Position numbers and translations under genes: made by a program. A stretch of 64,000 bases of DNA from Vulcanococcus sp. Clear-D1. GTDB taxonomy: Bacteria; Cyanobacteriota; Cyanobacteriia; PCC-6307; Cyanobiaceae. Below are positions 25,212 to 33,676 of the stretch, one piece after another. The stretch is taken from contig NZ_JACVZV010000024.1 of assembly GCF_014654725.1 (NCBI RefSeq), forward strand, positions 1 through 64,000. Direction: 5' to 3'. The stretch's first letter is position 1, and each line of letters starts with the position of its first letter. The notes beneath the pieces were generated by a model. The model was not told the origin of the DNA. It ran no database searches and saw only the letters and a program-made list of their open reading frames with translations.

Positions 25212-26441
25212 TCAATGCTTCACGCCGGGGATGAAGCGCTTCTCGTGGTCGGCACCTTTGAGCATGCGGTTCCAATACACCCACGGCAGGATCGTGGTCT
25301 TCATCACCCACATGCTCCAGCGCTCCTTGGTGGGATCCAGGGGGAAGGAGGGCTCTGGCTGAGCGTCGTAGTTGAACTCGGCCATGATGGTTTTGCCGTA
25401 GCCGGTGATCAGCGGACAGCAGCTGTAGCCGTTGTAGGAGCCATCGCCCTTGCCGCCATCGAGCTGGGCCAGCAGGTTGGTCACCAGCGCCGGCGCCTGT
25501 CCACGCACCGCAGCGGCGGTTTTGGAGTTGGGCATACCACTCACATCGCCGATCGCAAACACGTTCGGGTAGCGCAGGTGCTGCATGGAGTGCTTGTCCA
25601 CCTCCACAAAACCGCTGGCGGCCGCAAGGGGGCTCTGGGCCACCACATCCGGCGCCGCCATGGGCGGAGTGACATGCAAGAGCTCGTAAGAGATCACCTC
25701 CTCCCGGGGTTCCTCCCCGTCCTTAGCCACCTTGAACACCGCTTCTTTGCTCTCCGGCCGCACCTCGATCAGGGTGTGGCTGTAGCGCGCATCAATCCCC
25801 TTGCGGGCCACCACCTCCCGCAGTGGTGCGGCATAGGCCGGGATGCCGAAGATGCCGGGAGTGGCCGTGGCATAAATCACCTTGCTTTTGGCGGCCAGCG
25901 CCGGATCACGCTTGATGGCGTCGTCGGCCATGTAGGCGATCTTCTGGGGGGCGCCAGGGCACTTGATCGGCATCGGCGCGCAGGTGAACACGGCGTTGCC
26001 GCCCTTGAAGTTTTGGATGCACTCCCAGGTGTAGGCAGCGAAATCCTTCGAGTAGTTGCTGCACACGCCGCCCTTGCCCAAGGCCTCGGGCAGTCCCTTG
26101 ATGGCGTCCCAGTTGAGCTTCAGGCCGGTGGCCACCACCAGGGCGTCGTAGGTAAGGGTCTGACCGCCACTAGTGCTGACACTGTTGTTGCTGGGGTCGA
26201 AACCGGCCACCGCTTCGCGGATCCAGGTGACACCCGCAGGAATCAGATCGGCCTCCTGGCGGCGGGTCTGGGCCATGGTGAAGACCCCACCCCCCACCAG
26301 GGTCCAACCCGGTTGGTAGTAGTGCTCGCTGGAGGGCTCGAGGATGGCCACCTCCAGGCTGGGGCGGAACCGCTTGAGGCGTGCGGCCACGGTGATGCCG
26401 CCCGCACCACCGCCCACGATCAACACCTGGTGATGACCCAT
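25212..26441 (-). CDS. sqr: Sulfide:quinone oxidoreductase (SQR)
   Basis: A 409-residue FAD protein. The dinucleotide-binding start is [19 protein letters not shown]; a second site is LVVATG at about 102-106. The three redox cysteines of SQR are present: Cys127 (KGGVCSNYS), Cys161 (PIKCPGAP) and Cys341/342 ([12 protein letters not shown]). The C-terminal hydrophobic end ([15 protein letters not shown]) fits monotopic membrane attachment. It would oxidise sulfide and reduce plastoquinone. It is divergent from rubrerythrin with an inverted-repeat operator between them. Confidence 0.9.
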   Translation of the reverse strand: MGHHQVLIVGGGAGGITVAARLKRFRPSLEVAILEPSSEHYYQPGWTLVGGGVFTMAQTRRQEADLIPAGVTWIREAVAGFDPSNNSVSTSGGQTLTYDALVVATGLKLNWDAIKGLPEALGKGGVCSNYSKDFAAYTWECIQNFKGGNAVFTCAPMPIKCPGAPQKIAYMADDAIKRDPALAAKSKVIYATATPGIFGIPAYAAPLREVVARKGIDARYSHTLIEVRPESKEAVFKVAKDGEEPREEVISYELLHVTPPMAAPDVVAQSPLAAASGFVEVDKHSMQHLRYPNVFAIGDVSGMPNSKTAAAVRGQAPALVTNLLAQLDGGKGDGSYNGYSCCPLITGYGKTIMAEFNYDAQPEPSFPLDPTKERWSMWVMKTTILPWVYWNRMLKGADHEKRFIPGVKH

Positions 26442-26514
26442 GACCCTGGGATTGAAAGAGCTGCCCCAGATCTAACCAGACCTGCAGCGTCTGACCACGC
26501 CACCCACTTTCTCA

Positions 26515-26529
26515 AAGTCGGACCGACTT
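26515..26529. promoter_or_regulatory. Inverted-repeat operator between sqr and rubrerythrin
   Basis: AAGTCGG-A-CCGACTT is a perfect 7+7 inverted repeat. A candidate -10 TATGCT for rubrerythrin lies at 26544-26549, placing the repeat over or near the -35 box. It may also cover the divergent sqr promoter. The binding protein is not known. Confidence 0.55.
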
Positions 26530-26588
26530 CGCTTAAGACGGGCTATGCTCGCGCCAGCGCAGGGCGCCATCCGCAAGCACCGCAACCC

Positions 26589-27302
26589 ATGGACCTTTCC
26601 AAACCCGGCACTCAGGCCAACCTCGAAGCCGCCTTCGGCGGCGAAAGCATGGCCAACCGCAAATACCTCTTCTTCGCCGACGTAGCCAAACAGCTCGGCA
26701 ACAGTGAGCTGGCCAAGTTGTTCCGCGACACCGCGAACCAGGAAACCGAACACGCGTTTGCCCACTTCCGGCTGCTGCATCCGGAGCTGGTCGTCGACGA
26801 CCCCGCCTCCCTCAGCGATGCCCAGAAACAGGCGGTGCTGAGCCGCTGCCTGGAGCTGGCGATTGAGGGCGAAACCTACGAGTACACAACGATGTACCCG
26901 GAATTCGCCGCTCAGGCCCGCGCCGACCGCGACAGCGGCGCCGAGGCGGAGTTCAACGAGCAGATCAGCGAATCCCAGGAGCACGCGGGCATCTTCCGCA
27001 CCGCGGCCCGCAACTTCGGCCTGCTCACCCTCGTGGAGCACCACCACGCCGATCGCTACAGCATCGCCCTGGAAGCGCTGCAGGGCAACGGCACGGCCGG
27101 CGAGGCCAGCGAACCGGTGAGCGGCCTGTGGATCTGCAAGGTGTGTGGCGTGATTTACGACCCCGCCGTGGGCGACCCCGACTCGGGCATCGCCGCCGGC
27201 ACCGCCTTTGCAGCCATCCCCGACGATTGGAGCTGCCCGATCTGCGGCACCCGAAAGGCCAACTTCATCCCCTACCGCCCGGCGGAGCTGCAGGCAGCCT
27301 GA
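26589..27302 (+). CDS. Rubrerythrin with C-terminal rubredoxin domain
   Basis: A 237-residue protein. Residues 10-165 form a ferritin-like diiron domain with the ligands in [31 protein letters not shown] and ESQEHAGIF. Residues 178-230 form a rubredoxin domain with two CxxC pairs ([12 protein letters not shown] and [10 protein letters not shown]). It reduces hydrogen peroxide using electrons passed through the rubredoxin iron. The ATG at 26589 follows a promoter-like region with the operator. The frame is open far to the left, but that part is only antisense to sqr. Confidence 0.93.
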   Translation: MDLSKPGTQANLEAAFGGESMANRKYLFFADVAKQLGNSELAKLFRDTANQETEHAFAHFRLLHPELVVDDPASLSDAQKQAVLSRCLELAIEGETYEYTTMYPEFAAQARADRDSGAEAEFNEQISESQEHAGIFRTAARNFGLLTLVEHHHADRYSIALEALQGNGTAGEASEPVSGLWICKVCGVIYDPAVGDPDSGIAAGTAFAAIPDDWSCPICGTRKANFIPYRPAELQAA

Positions 27303-27310
27303 AACCTTCA

Positions 27311-27345
27311 GGGGGCTGACGCTTAACACAAGCAAATCAGCCCCC
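27311..27345 (+). terminator. Terminator after rubrerythrin
   Basis: GGGGGCTGA (27311-27319) pairs with TCAGCCCCC (27337-27345) over a 17-nt loop, starting 9 bp after the stop codon. Confidence 0.6.
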
Positions 27346-27383
27346 AGCGGCTTTAGTGTGCGTTCCAGCACAGAACGAGCGGC

Positions 27384-27563
27384 ATGTGCGCCGATCTCAA
27401 CCCGTCAGGCCAGCTCACACCTCGCGACGCCGGCTCCAGCACCAGCCTCAAATGGGGCCAAAACGGTGAACTCTCGCCGGTGGATCTCCAGCGTGTGCTG
27501 GAGCGCCTCACCGATCCCGCCCTCACCCAGTGCAGCCTCCAGCAAGACGCTCACACCGATTGA
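27384..27563 (+). CDS. 59-residue hypothetical protein
   Basis: Begins MCADLNPSGQLTPRDAGS, then WGQNGELSPVDLQRVLERL and ends QDAHTD. The composition is protein-like, and it lies between the rubrerythrin terminator and phoB (45 bp before phoB). No family is recognised. It could be co-transcribed with phoBR. Confidence 0.45.
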   Translation: MCADLNPSGQLTPRDAGSSTSLKWGQNGELSPVDLQRVLERLTDPALTQCSLQQDAHTD

Positions 27564-27608
27564 GGGCGGGTATCGGGCAACACAAGGGTTCACGCCCAGA
27601 ATTGAGCG

Positions 27609-28313
27609 ATGAACCAGGTTGATGACGCCACCCCAACCACCCGGCTGCTGGTGGTGGAGGACGACGACACCATCCGCGAAACCGTGGCCGAAGCCCTGGA
27701 GATGGAAGGCTTCGCCGTAACGGCCGCCACCAACGGCCGCAGCGCCTGGGATCTGCTTAGCCGCGACTCGTTTGATCTGGTGGTGCTCGATCTGATGCTG
27801 CCGGGCATCAACGGCCTGGATCTCTGCCGCCAGCTGCGCCAGGGCAGCACACCACCCCTGATCCTCGTGGTGAGTGCCCGCGACACCGAAACCGATCGCG
27901 TGCTGGGGCTGGAGGTGGGTGCCGACGACTACCTGATCAAACCCTTCGGCATGCGCGAACTGGTGGCTCGCTGCCGGGCCCTACTGCGCCGCCAGCGCAC
28001 ACCCCTACCAACCACCAGCAGCCTCGAACATCTCGATCTCTTGCTGTATCCGGGTGAATGCAGGGTCACCCGCGATGGCATCGACATCCGCCTGTCACCG
28101 AAGGAATACAAGCTGCTGGAGCTGTTCATGCAGAACCCGCGCCGGGTTTGGAGCCGCGAGCAGCTGATCGAACAGGTGTGGGGCGTGGATTACATCGGCG
28201 ACAGCAAAACGGTGGATGTGCACATCCGTTGGCTGCGAGAAAAGATCGAAGACGATCCCTCCAATCCCGCCAAGTTGGTCACCGTGCGTGGCTTTGGGTA
28301 TCGCTTCGGGTAA
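27609..28313 (+). CDS. phoB: Phosphate response regulator PhoB/SphR
   Basis: A 234-residue OmpR-type response regulator. The receiver domain has Asp18-20 (VVEDDD), phosphoacceptor Asp61 (VVLDLMLPG) and Lys111 (LIKPFG). The winged-helix effector domain has LSPKEYKLLELFMQNPRRVW, then WGVDYIGDSKTVDVHIRWLR and VRGFGYRF. The next gene, 3 bp away, is the histidine kinase, and a PtrA-like regulator converges, which is the order known around phoBR in marine Synechococcus. It should bind the Pho boxes before pstS, pstC and sphX in this window. Confidence 0.9.
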   Translation: MNQVDDATPTTRLLVVEDDDTIRETVAEALEMEGFAVTAATNGRSAWDLLSRDSFDLVVLDLMLPGINGLDLCRQLRQGSTPPLILVVSARDTETDRVLGLEVGADDYLIKPFGMRELVARCRALLRRQRTPLPTTSSLEHLDLLLYPGECRVTRDGIDIRLSPKEYKLLELFMQNPRRVWSREQLIEQVWGVDYIGDSKTVDVHIRWLREKIEDDPSNPAKLVTVRGFGYRFG

Positions 28314-28316
28314 CGG

Positions 28317-29468
28317 GTGAGCAAGGAAACGGCCCTGGCCCTATTGATCGGCGCAGCCGCTGGCGGGAGCCTGGGGCTGCTGGTTCGGCGCAAGCCGCGC
28401 CTGCAACGGCGCCGCCGCCGCCAGCGCCCCCTCGATCCACCCGAAACACAACTGCGCGCCTGGATGGAGGAGGTGCCGCAGGGGTGGTTGCTGCTCAATG
28501 GCGACAACCGCATCGCCGGGCTCAACCCCCGCGCCGAACTGCTGCTCGAACTGGAGGATTCCAGCCTGGGGCTGCGGGGTGAGCCCTTTGCACTGTTGGA
28601 TCCCTCCGATGAACTGCTGCACCTGGTGAACCTGGCCCGCGACAAGGGCCTGCCCCAACGCGGCTCCTGGCCGCTGCGCAGCAGCAACCTCGACGTGCGG
28701 GTGATGCCCGGCGACGACGGCTGGGTGGCTGTGGTGCTGCAGGGGCGCAATCCACTGGAAAGCCAGTTGGAACGCCAGGAGCAATGGGTGAGCGATGTGG
28801 CCCATGAATTGAAGACACCGCTCACCGCCCTGCGGCTGGTGGGCGACAGCCTTGCCCTCAAAGCCGAAGGGCGCCAGGCGGTGTTGGTGCAGCGGCTGCA
28901 GCGGGAATTGGAGCGGCTGCAGGTGCTGGTGAGCGATCTGCTCGACCTCTCGCGCCTCGACAACACCCCCTTCACGGAGGCAAGCCCACAGGCGGCGGTG
29001 GATCCAGCGGCCCTGATCAACCGTGTGTGGAACACGCTCGAGCCGCTGGCCTCGGAGCGCGGCGTGCAGCTGCAGGTGGTCTCAGCACAGCAGCTGGGCG
29101 GTGGTGGACCTGAACTGGCGGCCATTGATCCCGCCCGCTTTCATCAAGCGCTGCTCAACCTGCTCGACAACGCTCTGCGCTACAGCCCCGATCAGGCCAC
29201 CATTGATGTCGACATCAGTGCCCGAAACCGCTGGTGCATGGTGTCGGTGCGCGATCACGGGCCGGGCCTGAGCGACACCGACCTCGAGCGGATGTTCCAG
29301 CGCTTCTATCGCGGCGATCCCGCCCGGGCCCGTTCACCCCGCAGCGGCAGTGGACTGGGCCTGGCGATCGTGCAGCAGATCGCCCTCTCCCAAGGAGGAA
29401 TGGTGCGGGCCAGCAACCACCCCGATGGCGGCGCACTGCTCGAGTTGCTCGTGCCGCGCGCCGCCTGA
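28317..29468 (+). CDS. phoR: Phosphate sensor histidine kinase PhoR/SphS
   Basis: A 383-residue protein (GTG start, 3 bp after phoB). Residues 5-23 form one N-terminal membrane segment followed by a strongly basic stretch. A PAS-like region spans 45-140. The phosphorylated His163 sits in VSDVAHELKTPLTALR, and the ATP lid follows: NLLDNALRYSPD (about 275-286), DHGPGLS and GSGLGLAIVQQ. There is no periplasmic domain, as in cyanobacterial SphS, so sensing is probably indirect through the Pst system. Confidence 0.88.
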   Translation: MSKETALALLIGAAAGGSLGLLVRRKPRLQRRRRRQRPLDPPETQLRAWMEEVPQGWLLLNGDNRIAGLNPRAELLLELEDSSLGLRGEPFALLDPSDELLHLVNLARDKGLPQRGSWPLRSSNLDVRVMPGDDGWVAVVLQGRNPLESQLERQEQWVSDVAHELKTPLTALRLVGDSLALKAEGRQAVLVQRLQRELERLQVLVSDLLDLSRLDNTPFTEASPQAAVDPAALINRVWNTLEPLASERGVQLQVVSAQQLGGGGPELAAIDPARFHQALLNLLDNALRYSPDQATIDVDISARNRWCMVSVRDHGPGLSDTDLERMFQRFYRGDPARARSPRSGSGLGLAIVQQIALSQGGMVRASNHPDGGALLELLVPRAA

Positions 29469-29472
29469 ACCC

Positions 29473-30093
29473 TCAACCCCGGGGCAGATGGCTCACCACC
29501 AACTGCCGCTGCTCATCGAGCTGCAACCAACCCTCTTCCCGCAGCAGGCCGAGCACACGGGTCACCGTGACGCGCGTGGTGCTCAGGGCATTGGCGATGT
29601 CTTGGTGGGTGAGGCGGAGGTTGAGCAGCAGGCCCTGCTCGCAGGGCTGGCCGTAATCCTGAGCGAGCAGCTCCAGGAATCCGCGCACCCGCTCCTCGAT
29701 GCGGCGCAGGCCGAGCAGCGCGATCAGCGCTTCCGACTGACGCATGCGGCTGGTCATCGCCCGCACCAGGGTGACGGCCAAATGGGGGGTGGATTCGATC
29801 TCATCCATCGGCAGACAGAGCAGATCGCTGTCGCCAATGGTGGTGGCTTCGTAGAGATCGATGTTGGTGAGCGGCTCACCGAAGATCTCGTTGGGGCCCG
29901 CCAGGCCGAGCAGCAGGTCGTCGCCCTGCTCATTCATGCAGCTGAGCTTGACCATGCCGCGGGTCACCAGCCACACGTGATTGCGGAGCAGGGGAACCTT
30001 GCTGCCGGCGCTGAGGTGCACCAGATCACGGCGCTGATACACCTCCTCCAGCGAGCTGCGAAGACCCTGCTGACCACTTGGTGTGTAAACCAT
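29473..30093 (-). CDS. ptrA: Crp/Fnr-family regulator, PtrA-like
   Basis: A 206-residue protein from ATG 30093; an ATG at 30135 would add 14 residues. The N-terminal beta-roll includes LLRNHVWLVTRGMVKLSCMN and GPNEIFGEPLTN; the dimer helix is LAVTLVRAMTSRMRQSE. The Crp-type HTH reads LTHQDIANALSTTRVTVTRV. The cAMP-binding residues are not conserved. It converges on phoR with a 4-bp gap. In marine Synechococcus the gene in this place is ptrA, a second-tier activator of the phosphate-stress response. The symbol is assigned from context and family. Confidence 0.75.
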   Translation of the reverse strand: MVYTPSGQQGLRSSLEEVYQRRDLVHLSAGSKVPLLRNHVWLVTRGMVKLSCMNEQGDDLLLGLAGPNEIFGEPLTNIDLYEATTIGDSDLLCLPMDEIESTPHLAVTLVRAMTSRMRQSEALIALLGLRRIEERVRGFLELLAQDYGQPCEQGLLLNLRLTHQDIANALSTTRVTVTRVLGLLREEGWLQLDEQRQLVVSHLPRG

Positions 30094-30182
30094 CGAGCTG
30101 TTGTGCCGACGGGACCCGCGGACTGTATGGAGCATCACCAGCGCTTGAGCAAAGCCCGGGTAGAGGCGCGGTTAAGGCTGGG

Positions 30183-31100
30183 TTAGGTGTTGAACTGAAG
30201 CCCTAAAAGCTGCTGGCGACCGGCTGGTGACCGCAGCTCAGCCGAGGCCTCGAGCCAGCGCAGCCAGGCCTGATCGCGGGCCTCGCAGATCAGGCTGCAG
30301 AGAACCGGCAACACGGCATCGGGGCGCTCCTCCAGCAAGCGCTCCAGGGTGAGCACCAACACCCGCAGATCCTGAAGATCCCCAAGGGCCGTCTGCATCC
30401 GTTTGAGCTGCAGCAGCCAGGGCTGAAAGGCTTCAGGGGCAAGGGTGCTGAGGTTGGCCAGGCCGTAGCGGGCTCGCTTGATCCGGCGGCGCAGCTGATG
30501 CAGCGCCACAGCGCCATCGATCTCGTGGGGGCGCTCCACCCACCAGCCGGGGAGCGTGAACAAGCCAGCCAACACCACCTGCTGCATGTCCGCAAACCAC
30601 GCCGCCATGGGCTCTGCCCCCATGGCCGTGAAAGCAGGCTCCCGCAACCAGAGCTGCAGCCGCGCCAGCAGCTTGAGATAGCGGCGACCCTTGAGCGTGT
30701 CGGTTGTGATCGTGAAGGCCAGCTTGCGCTCACGCTTGAGCTGCTTGAGCAGCTTGCGCAGGGGCGCCTGTTCGCGCTCCGGCAGCAGGGGCAACCAGTG
30801 GTGCTCCAGGCGATGGCGCATCACATCGAGATCACGGGTGAGCCCCAGATCCGAACCGATCCGGGCCAACCGCTGGGCCGACACCTGCTCCGACAACACC
30901 AGTGCTGCCGCGAACTGCTCCACCGTGCTGCGCATCTGGCGGCAGCACACCCGCATCTGATGCAACGGCTCAGGATCGCGATCGGCGAGCACATCGAGCT
31001 GCAGGGCCACCAAACGGCGCGCACGCTGCTCGAGCAAAACGGCAGCAAACGCACCGCAACCATCAGCGCTCACGGGTGTTGACCGATCCAGATCGCCCAC
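30183..31100 (-). CDS. CHAD-domain protein
   Basis: A 305-residue all-helical protein (GTG start). It has the two conserved-histidine repeats of CHAD: PEPLHQMRVCCRQMRSTVEQ near residue 45 and VALHQLRRRIKRARYGLANL near residue 200. Many arginine/lysine-rich helices form the basic surface. CHAD proteins bind inorganic polyphosphate and associate with polyphosphate granules. Here it lies in the phosphorus cluster, with an irregular Pho-box-like sequence 39 bp upstream. No CYTH domain is fused. Confidence 0.85.
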   Translation of the reverse strand: MGDLDRSTPVSADGCGAFAAVLLEQRARRLVALQLDVLADRDPEPLHQMRVCCRQMRSTVEQFAAALVLSEQVSAQRLARIGSDLGLTRDLDVMRHRLEHHWLPLLPEREQAPLRKLLKQLKRERKLAFTITTDTLKGRRYLKLLARLQLWLREPAFTAMGAEPMAAWFADMQQVVLAGLFTLPGWWVERPHEIDGAVALHQLRRRIKRARYGLANLSTLAPEAFQPWLLQLKRMQTALGDLQDLRVLVLTLERLLEERPDAVLPVLCSLICEARDQAWLRWLEASAELRSPAGRQQLLGLQFNT

Positions 31101-31138
31101 AGGGCAACAGCGAAAGGCTCACTCTGAACACACTGCAG

Positions 31139-31165
31139 AGGTTAAGGAGTTAAGGGGTGGTTATG
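31139..31165 (-). promoter_or_regulatory. Pho-box-like repeats upstream of the CHAD gene
   Basis: On the minus strand CATAACCA (31165-31158) is followed after 3 bp by CTTAACTC (31154-31147) and directly by CTTAACCT (31146-31139). The first pair has the 11-bp period of cyanobacterial Pho boxes; the third 8-mer is off-register. It lies 39 bp before the GTG start. It suggests phosphate control, less surely than the pst sites. Confidence 0.45.
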
Positions 31166-31199
31166 GACCCTGGTTGCCGTTGGAGCGCTGCTACGTTCC

Positions 31200-31532
31200 T
31201 TGAAAAAGTCTTCCTGCGTGAAGCTGTCCACACTGATCCGAGAACCCCTGGCGGGGCCATCGCTTACATCGACATCCAATGGCACATCCGAGACCGAAGC
31301 TGATGGAATCAGCGCCTCAGATGCTGCCCAAGAGAGCATCAATCGATGGGAAACGTTGCATCAGAAGGAACACCTGCTCTGCCTGAATCAGCGCGAGGCG
31401 TTGATGCTGTTCGGCTTGCTGCAGGCCGCCTCTCGCCATGAACCCACCCGCCAAACCATCCTCAGCAGCGGCGATTACCAGCAGTTCCACCGGCAGCTCA
31501 GCCGATCACTGGCTCAAAGCCTGAGCTGCTGA
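31200..31532 (+). CDS. Hypothetical protein
   Basis: A 110-residue frame (TTG start at 31200; GTG 31218 is the alternative). The first 45 residues are Ser/Thr-rich and probably disordered. The rest is helical with INRWETLHQKEHLLCLNQRE and GDYQQFHRQLSRSLAQ. No family is known. It is divergent from the CHAD gene across a 100-bp region that holds the Pho-box-like repeats. Confidence 0.5.
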   Translation: MKKSSCVKLSTLIREPLAGPSLTSTSNGTSETEADGISASDAAQESINRWETLHQKEHLLCLNQREALMLFGLLQAASRHEPTRQTILSSGDYQQFHRQLSRSLAQSLSC

Positions 31533-31553
31533 GGACAGGCCTTTGTGGCCAGC

Positions 31554-31739
31554 TCAGAAATAGAGCCGACTGGACGACTGCTCCCGCTCGGCCAGCTTCG
31601 GCAACCAGCGCTGGCGCAGCTCCTCGGGACTCATCGCCCATTCCTCAAGGGGCTGCTGAGCAGCCACCAGGGATTGCAACCAATCGCGAAAGCTCTCAAG
31701 GCTCTGCACATGAGCCTCCAGGCTTGGCGTATCAGACAC
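31554..31739 (-). CDS. Small hypothetical protein
   Basis: A 61-residue helical protein (GTG start), beginning MSDTPSLEAHVQSLESF with a later MSPEELRQRWLPKLAERE. No family is recognised. It overlaps the 3' end of another possible small gene upstream by 8 bp. It converges with the hypothetical gene at 31200 with a 21-bp gap. Confidence 0.45.
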   Translation of the reverse strand: MSDTPSLEAHVQSLESFRDWLQSLVAAQQPLEEWAMSPEELRQRWLPKLAEREQSSSRLYF

Positions 31740-31914
31740 GGGGCTTCAGGGCGCTGCTTGTGAGCGTAGGCGCAGTTTTGCCGCCGAAGCGATGCAGATC
31801 CTGAAGATTTGCCGGTGCATTCTGCGGGTTCAGAATGCGCAGGGTGCCCAACCAAAAACCCTGGATGGCCATACAGCAGGCCACCGGCGGCAGCCAGATC
31901 CGAATGCTCTGCAT
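31732..31914 (-). CDS. Possible small membrane-anchored protein
   Basis: A 60-residue frame from ATG 31914 (ATG 31872 is the alternative). It starts with a hydrophobic stretch (MQSIRIWLPPVACCMAIQGF) and ends with a polar tail LQDLHRFGGKTAP. It overlaps the start of the next small gene by 8 bp, which suits an operon. The evidence is only composition and arrangement. Confidence 0.3.
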   Translation of the reverse strand: MQSIRIWLPPVACCMAIQGFWLGTLRILNPQNAPANLQDLHRFGGKTAPTLTSSALKPRV

Positions 31915-32057
31915 GCGAAGGCCTTTGGGCGTTGCAGTATTCGAGTCGATTCCGCGCAGCAGGGCTGTGGCAGGCAACACCGAGGGGCCGTGCTCCGGCT
32001 CACATCGGCGGGTTCAGAACACCTCGCTACCTTGCCGATGGTTGCGTGCACGGACGG

Positions 32058-33176
32058 ATGCAGAGCCTCCCCCAACTGAGGCCAACGCCCGGCTCCCTGG
32101 ATTCGCGCCGCCTGGAGGAACGTCCGGGCCAGATGCCCAACAGCCTCTATCTGGCCGGCGGACGCGCACCCACCACCTTCTCAGCGTTGGTGCTCTGGCC
32201 GGAAGGCCCTCAACTGTGCCGCCTCAAGGATCGCGGGCAGCTTGAAGATCTGCTGAGCCAGCGGGTGCCGATTTGGCTGCGGGTGAGCGGCATGGGGCAG
32301 CCGCATCTGATCCGCGAGGCTCTCGAGCTCTGCCGGATTCCGGCGGCCTTCAGCCCCCTGGTGCTCGACACACCGCAATCCACCCGTGTCGATTCCATGG
32401 GCGATGTGATTGCCGTGGTGCTGCATCGGCTGCGCTTCTCCAGAGATCCACTCAATCTGGTGAGCGATCAGGTGAGCATGCTGCTCACCCACAACTGCCT
32501 GATCTCGATCGAAGAAGCGCCGAGCAGTGAGCCCTTCGCCTCGCTCACCGATTGGCTGATGCAGAAGAGCCCGGTGGCTGCCGCCGAAGACCTCGACGAT
32601 CTCCTCCATTACATGGTGGACAACATCCTCGATGGCATCTTTCCGATGCTGGAGCAGATGGCCAATCGCCTCGATGATCTCGAGGAAGCGGCACTGCGGG
32701 ATCCGCGGCCACGGGTGCTCACCCGCGCTTATCAACTGCGCGCGAACCTACGGCGAATCCGCCAGCAACTCTGGCCGCTGCGGCATCAGATCCTGCTGTT
32801 TCTGCGCCAAAACCAACCGGTGATGGGGCCCGATGGTTTACAGGGATTTCAGGAAATGGCTCAGAACGTGGAGCAGATCTTTGAGAGCTGTGAAATCCTG
32901 CGTCATCAGTGCGATGCCGTCACCGAAGCGCACATGGCGAGCACGGGAAATCGGATGAACCAGATCATGAAAACACTCACGATCGTGTCCACGATCTTCG
33001 CGCCCCTCACCTTCATTGCCGGAATCTATGGCATGAACTTCGACAACATGCCCGAGTTGCACTGGCGCTATGGCTACATCGCCTCGCTAGTGCTGATGGG
33101 CACGATCGCCAGCATGCAGGCGATCTACCTCTGGCGGCGTGGCTGGTTTGAAGACTGGACCGCACCTCGCCGCTAA
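32058..33176 (+). CDS. corA: CorA-family divalent-metal transporter
   Basis: A 372-residue protein from ATG 32058 (ATG 32133 is possible). A long cytoplasmic N-terminal domain with helices (LDDLLHYMVDNILDGIFPML) is followed by two C-terminal membrane segments: STIFAPLTFIAGIYGMNF with the selectivity motif GMN, and YIASLVLMGTIASMQAIYLW. It transports magnesium (or cobalt/nickel/zinc) as a pentamer. The MPEL-like loop after GMN reads NMPELHW, typical of magnesium members. Confidence 0.92.
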   Translation: MQSLPQLRPTPGSLDSRRLEERPGQMPNSLYLAGGRAPTTFSALVLWPEGPQLCRLKDRGQLEDLLSQRVPIWLRVSGMGQPHLIREALELCRIPAAFSPLVLDTPQSTRVDSMGDVIAVVLHRLRFSRDPLNLVSDQVSMLLTHNCLISIEEAPSSEPFASLTDWLMQKSPVAAAEDLDDLLHYMVDNILDGIFPMLEQMANRLDDLEEAALRDPRPRVLTRAYQLRANLRRIRQQLWPLRHQILLFLRQNQPVMGPDGLQGFQEMAQNVEQIFESCEILRHQCDAVTEAHMASTGNRMNQIMKTLTIVSTIFAPLTFIAGIYGMNFDNMPELHWRYGYIASLVLMGTIASMQAIYLWRRGWFEDWTAPRR

Positions 33177-33202
33177 AACCCGCTGGAATCAGCGAAGATG
33201 CG

Positions 33203-33571
33203 TCATTCTTCGAGGCCGCGCAGCCTTCGCTCAAGACTGGCCATCAGCTCGATCGCAAACAGGGGGGTTTCCTGCACCGCAAACAGAAATTGTTCGCGGC
33301 CCATCTCAATCAGTTCCGTGAGCTCCAAGGCTCGGGCCGTGCCATGCCGGCGATGGTTCTCGCTCACGAGGGCGCCCACACCCAGCACATCCCCAGGGCC
33401 AAACAGCTCGGGGGCCTCACCACCCCAGCCGAGCTCAATCGCACCGGTGAGAACGCAGAAGATGGTGTCGCCAGGTTCACCCGCTTCAAACAACACCTCC
33501 CCAGCGGTGAGCACGCGCAGGGGCAGGCTGCTGGCGAGGGCCTGCATGGTGTGAAGCAGACCGGAGTTCAT
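33203..33571 (-). CDS. Stand-alone cyclic-nucleotide-binding domain protein
   Basis: A 122-residue protein from ATG 33571. It is a single cNMP-binding beta-roll: LTAGEVLFEAGEPGDTIFCV, LTGAIELGWGG, FGPGDVLGVGALV, and a final helix FAIELMASLERRLRG. No DNA-binding or catalytic domain is attached. It converges on corA with a 26-bp gap and is divergent from the TrkA-type gene; it may regulate that or another ion transporter. Confidence 0.75.
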   Translation of the reverse strand: MNSGLLHTMQALASSLPLRVLTAGEVLFEAGEPGDTIFCVLTGAIELGWGGEAPELFGPGDVLGVGALVSENHRRHGTARALELTELIEMGREQFLFAVQETPLFAIELMASLERRLRGLEE

Positions 33572-33676
33572 GCAAGGTGATGCACCTTGCACCATCGTGC
33601 TGAGCTTTGATGAAGGGACGGTGAAGGACAGCCGTGGAGCCGGTTTCTACGGTGAGGCAGGCGGTCTTGAGCCAAG

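Noticed and set aside
25215-26588. Long plus-strand frame continuous with rubrerythrin (a 695-codon frame from 25215)
   Set aside because: The first 450 codons are antisense to sqr and have no protein motifs; rubrerythrin starts at its own ATG 26589.
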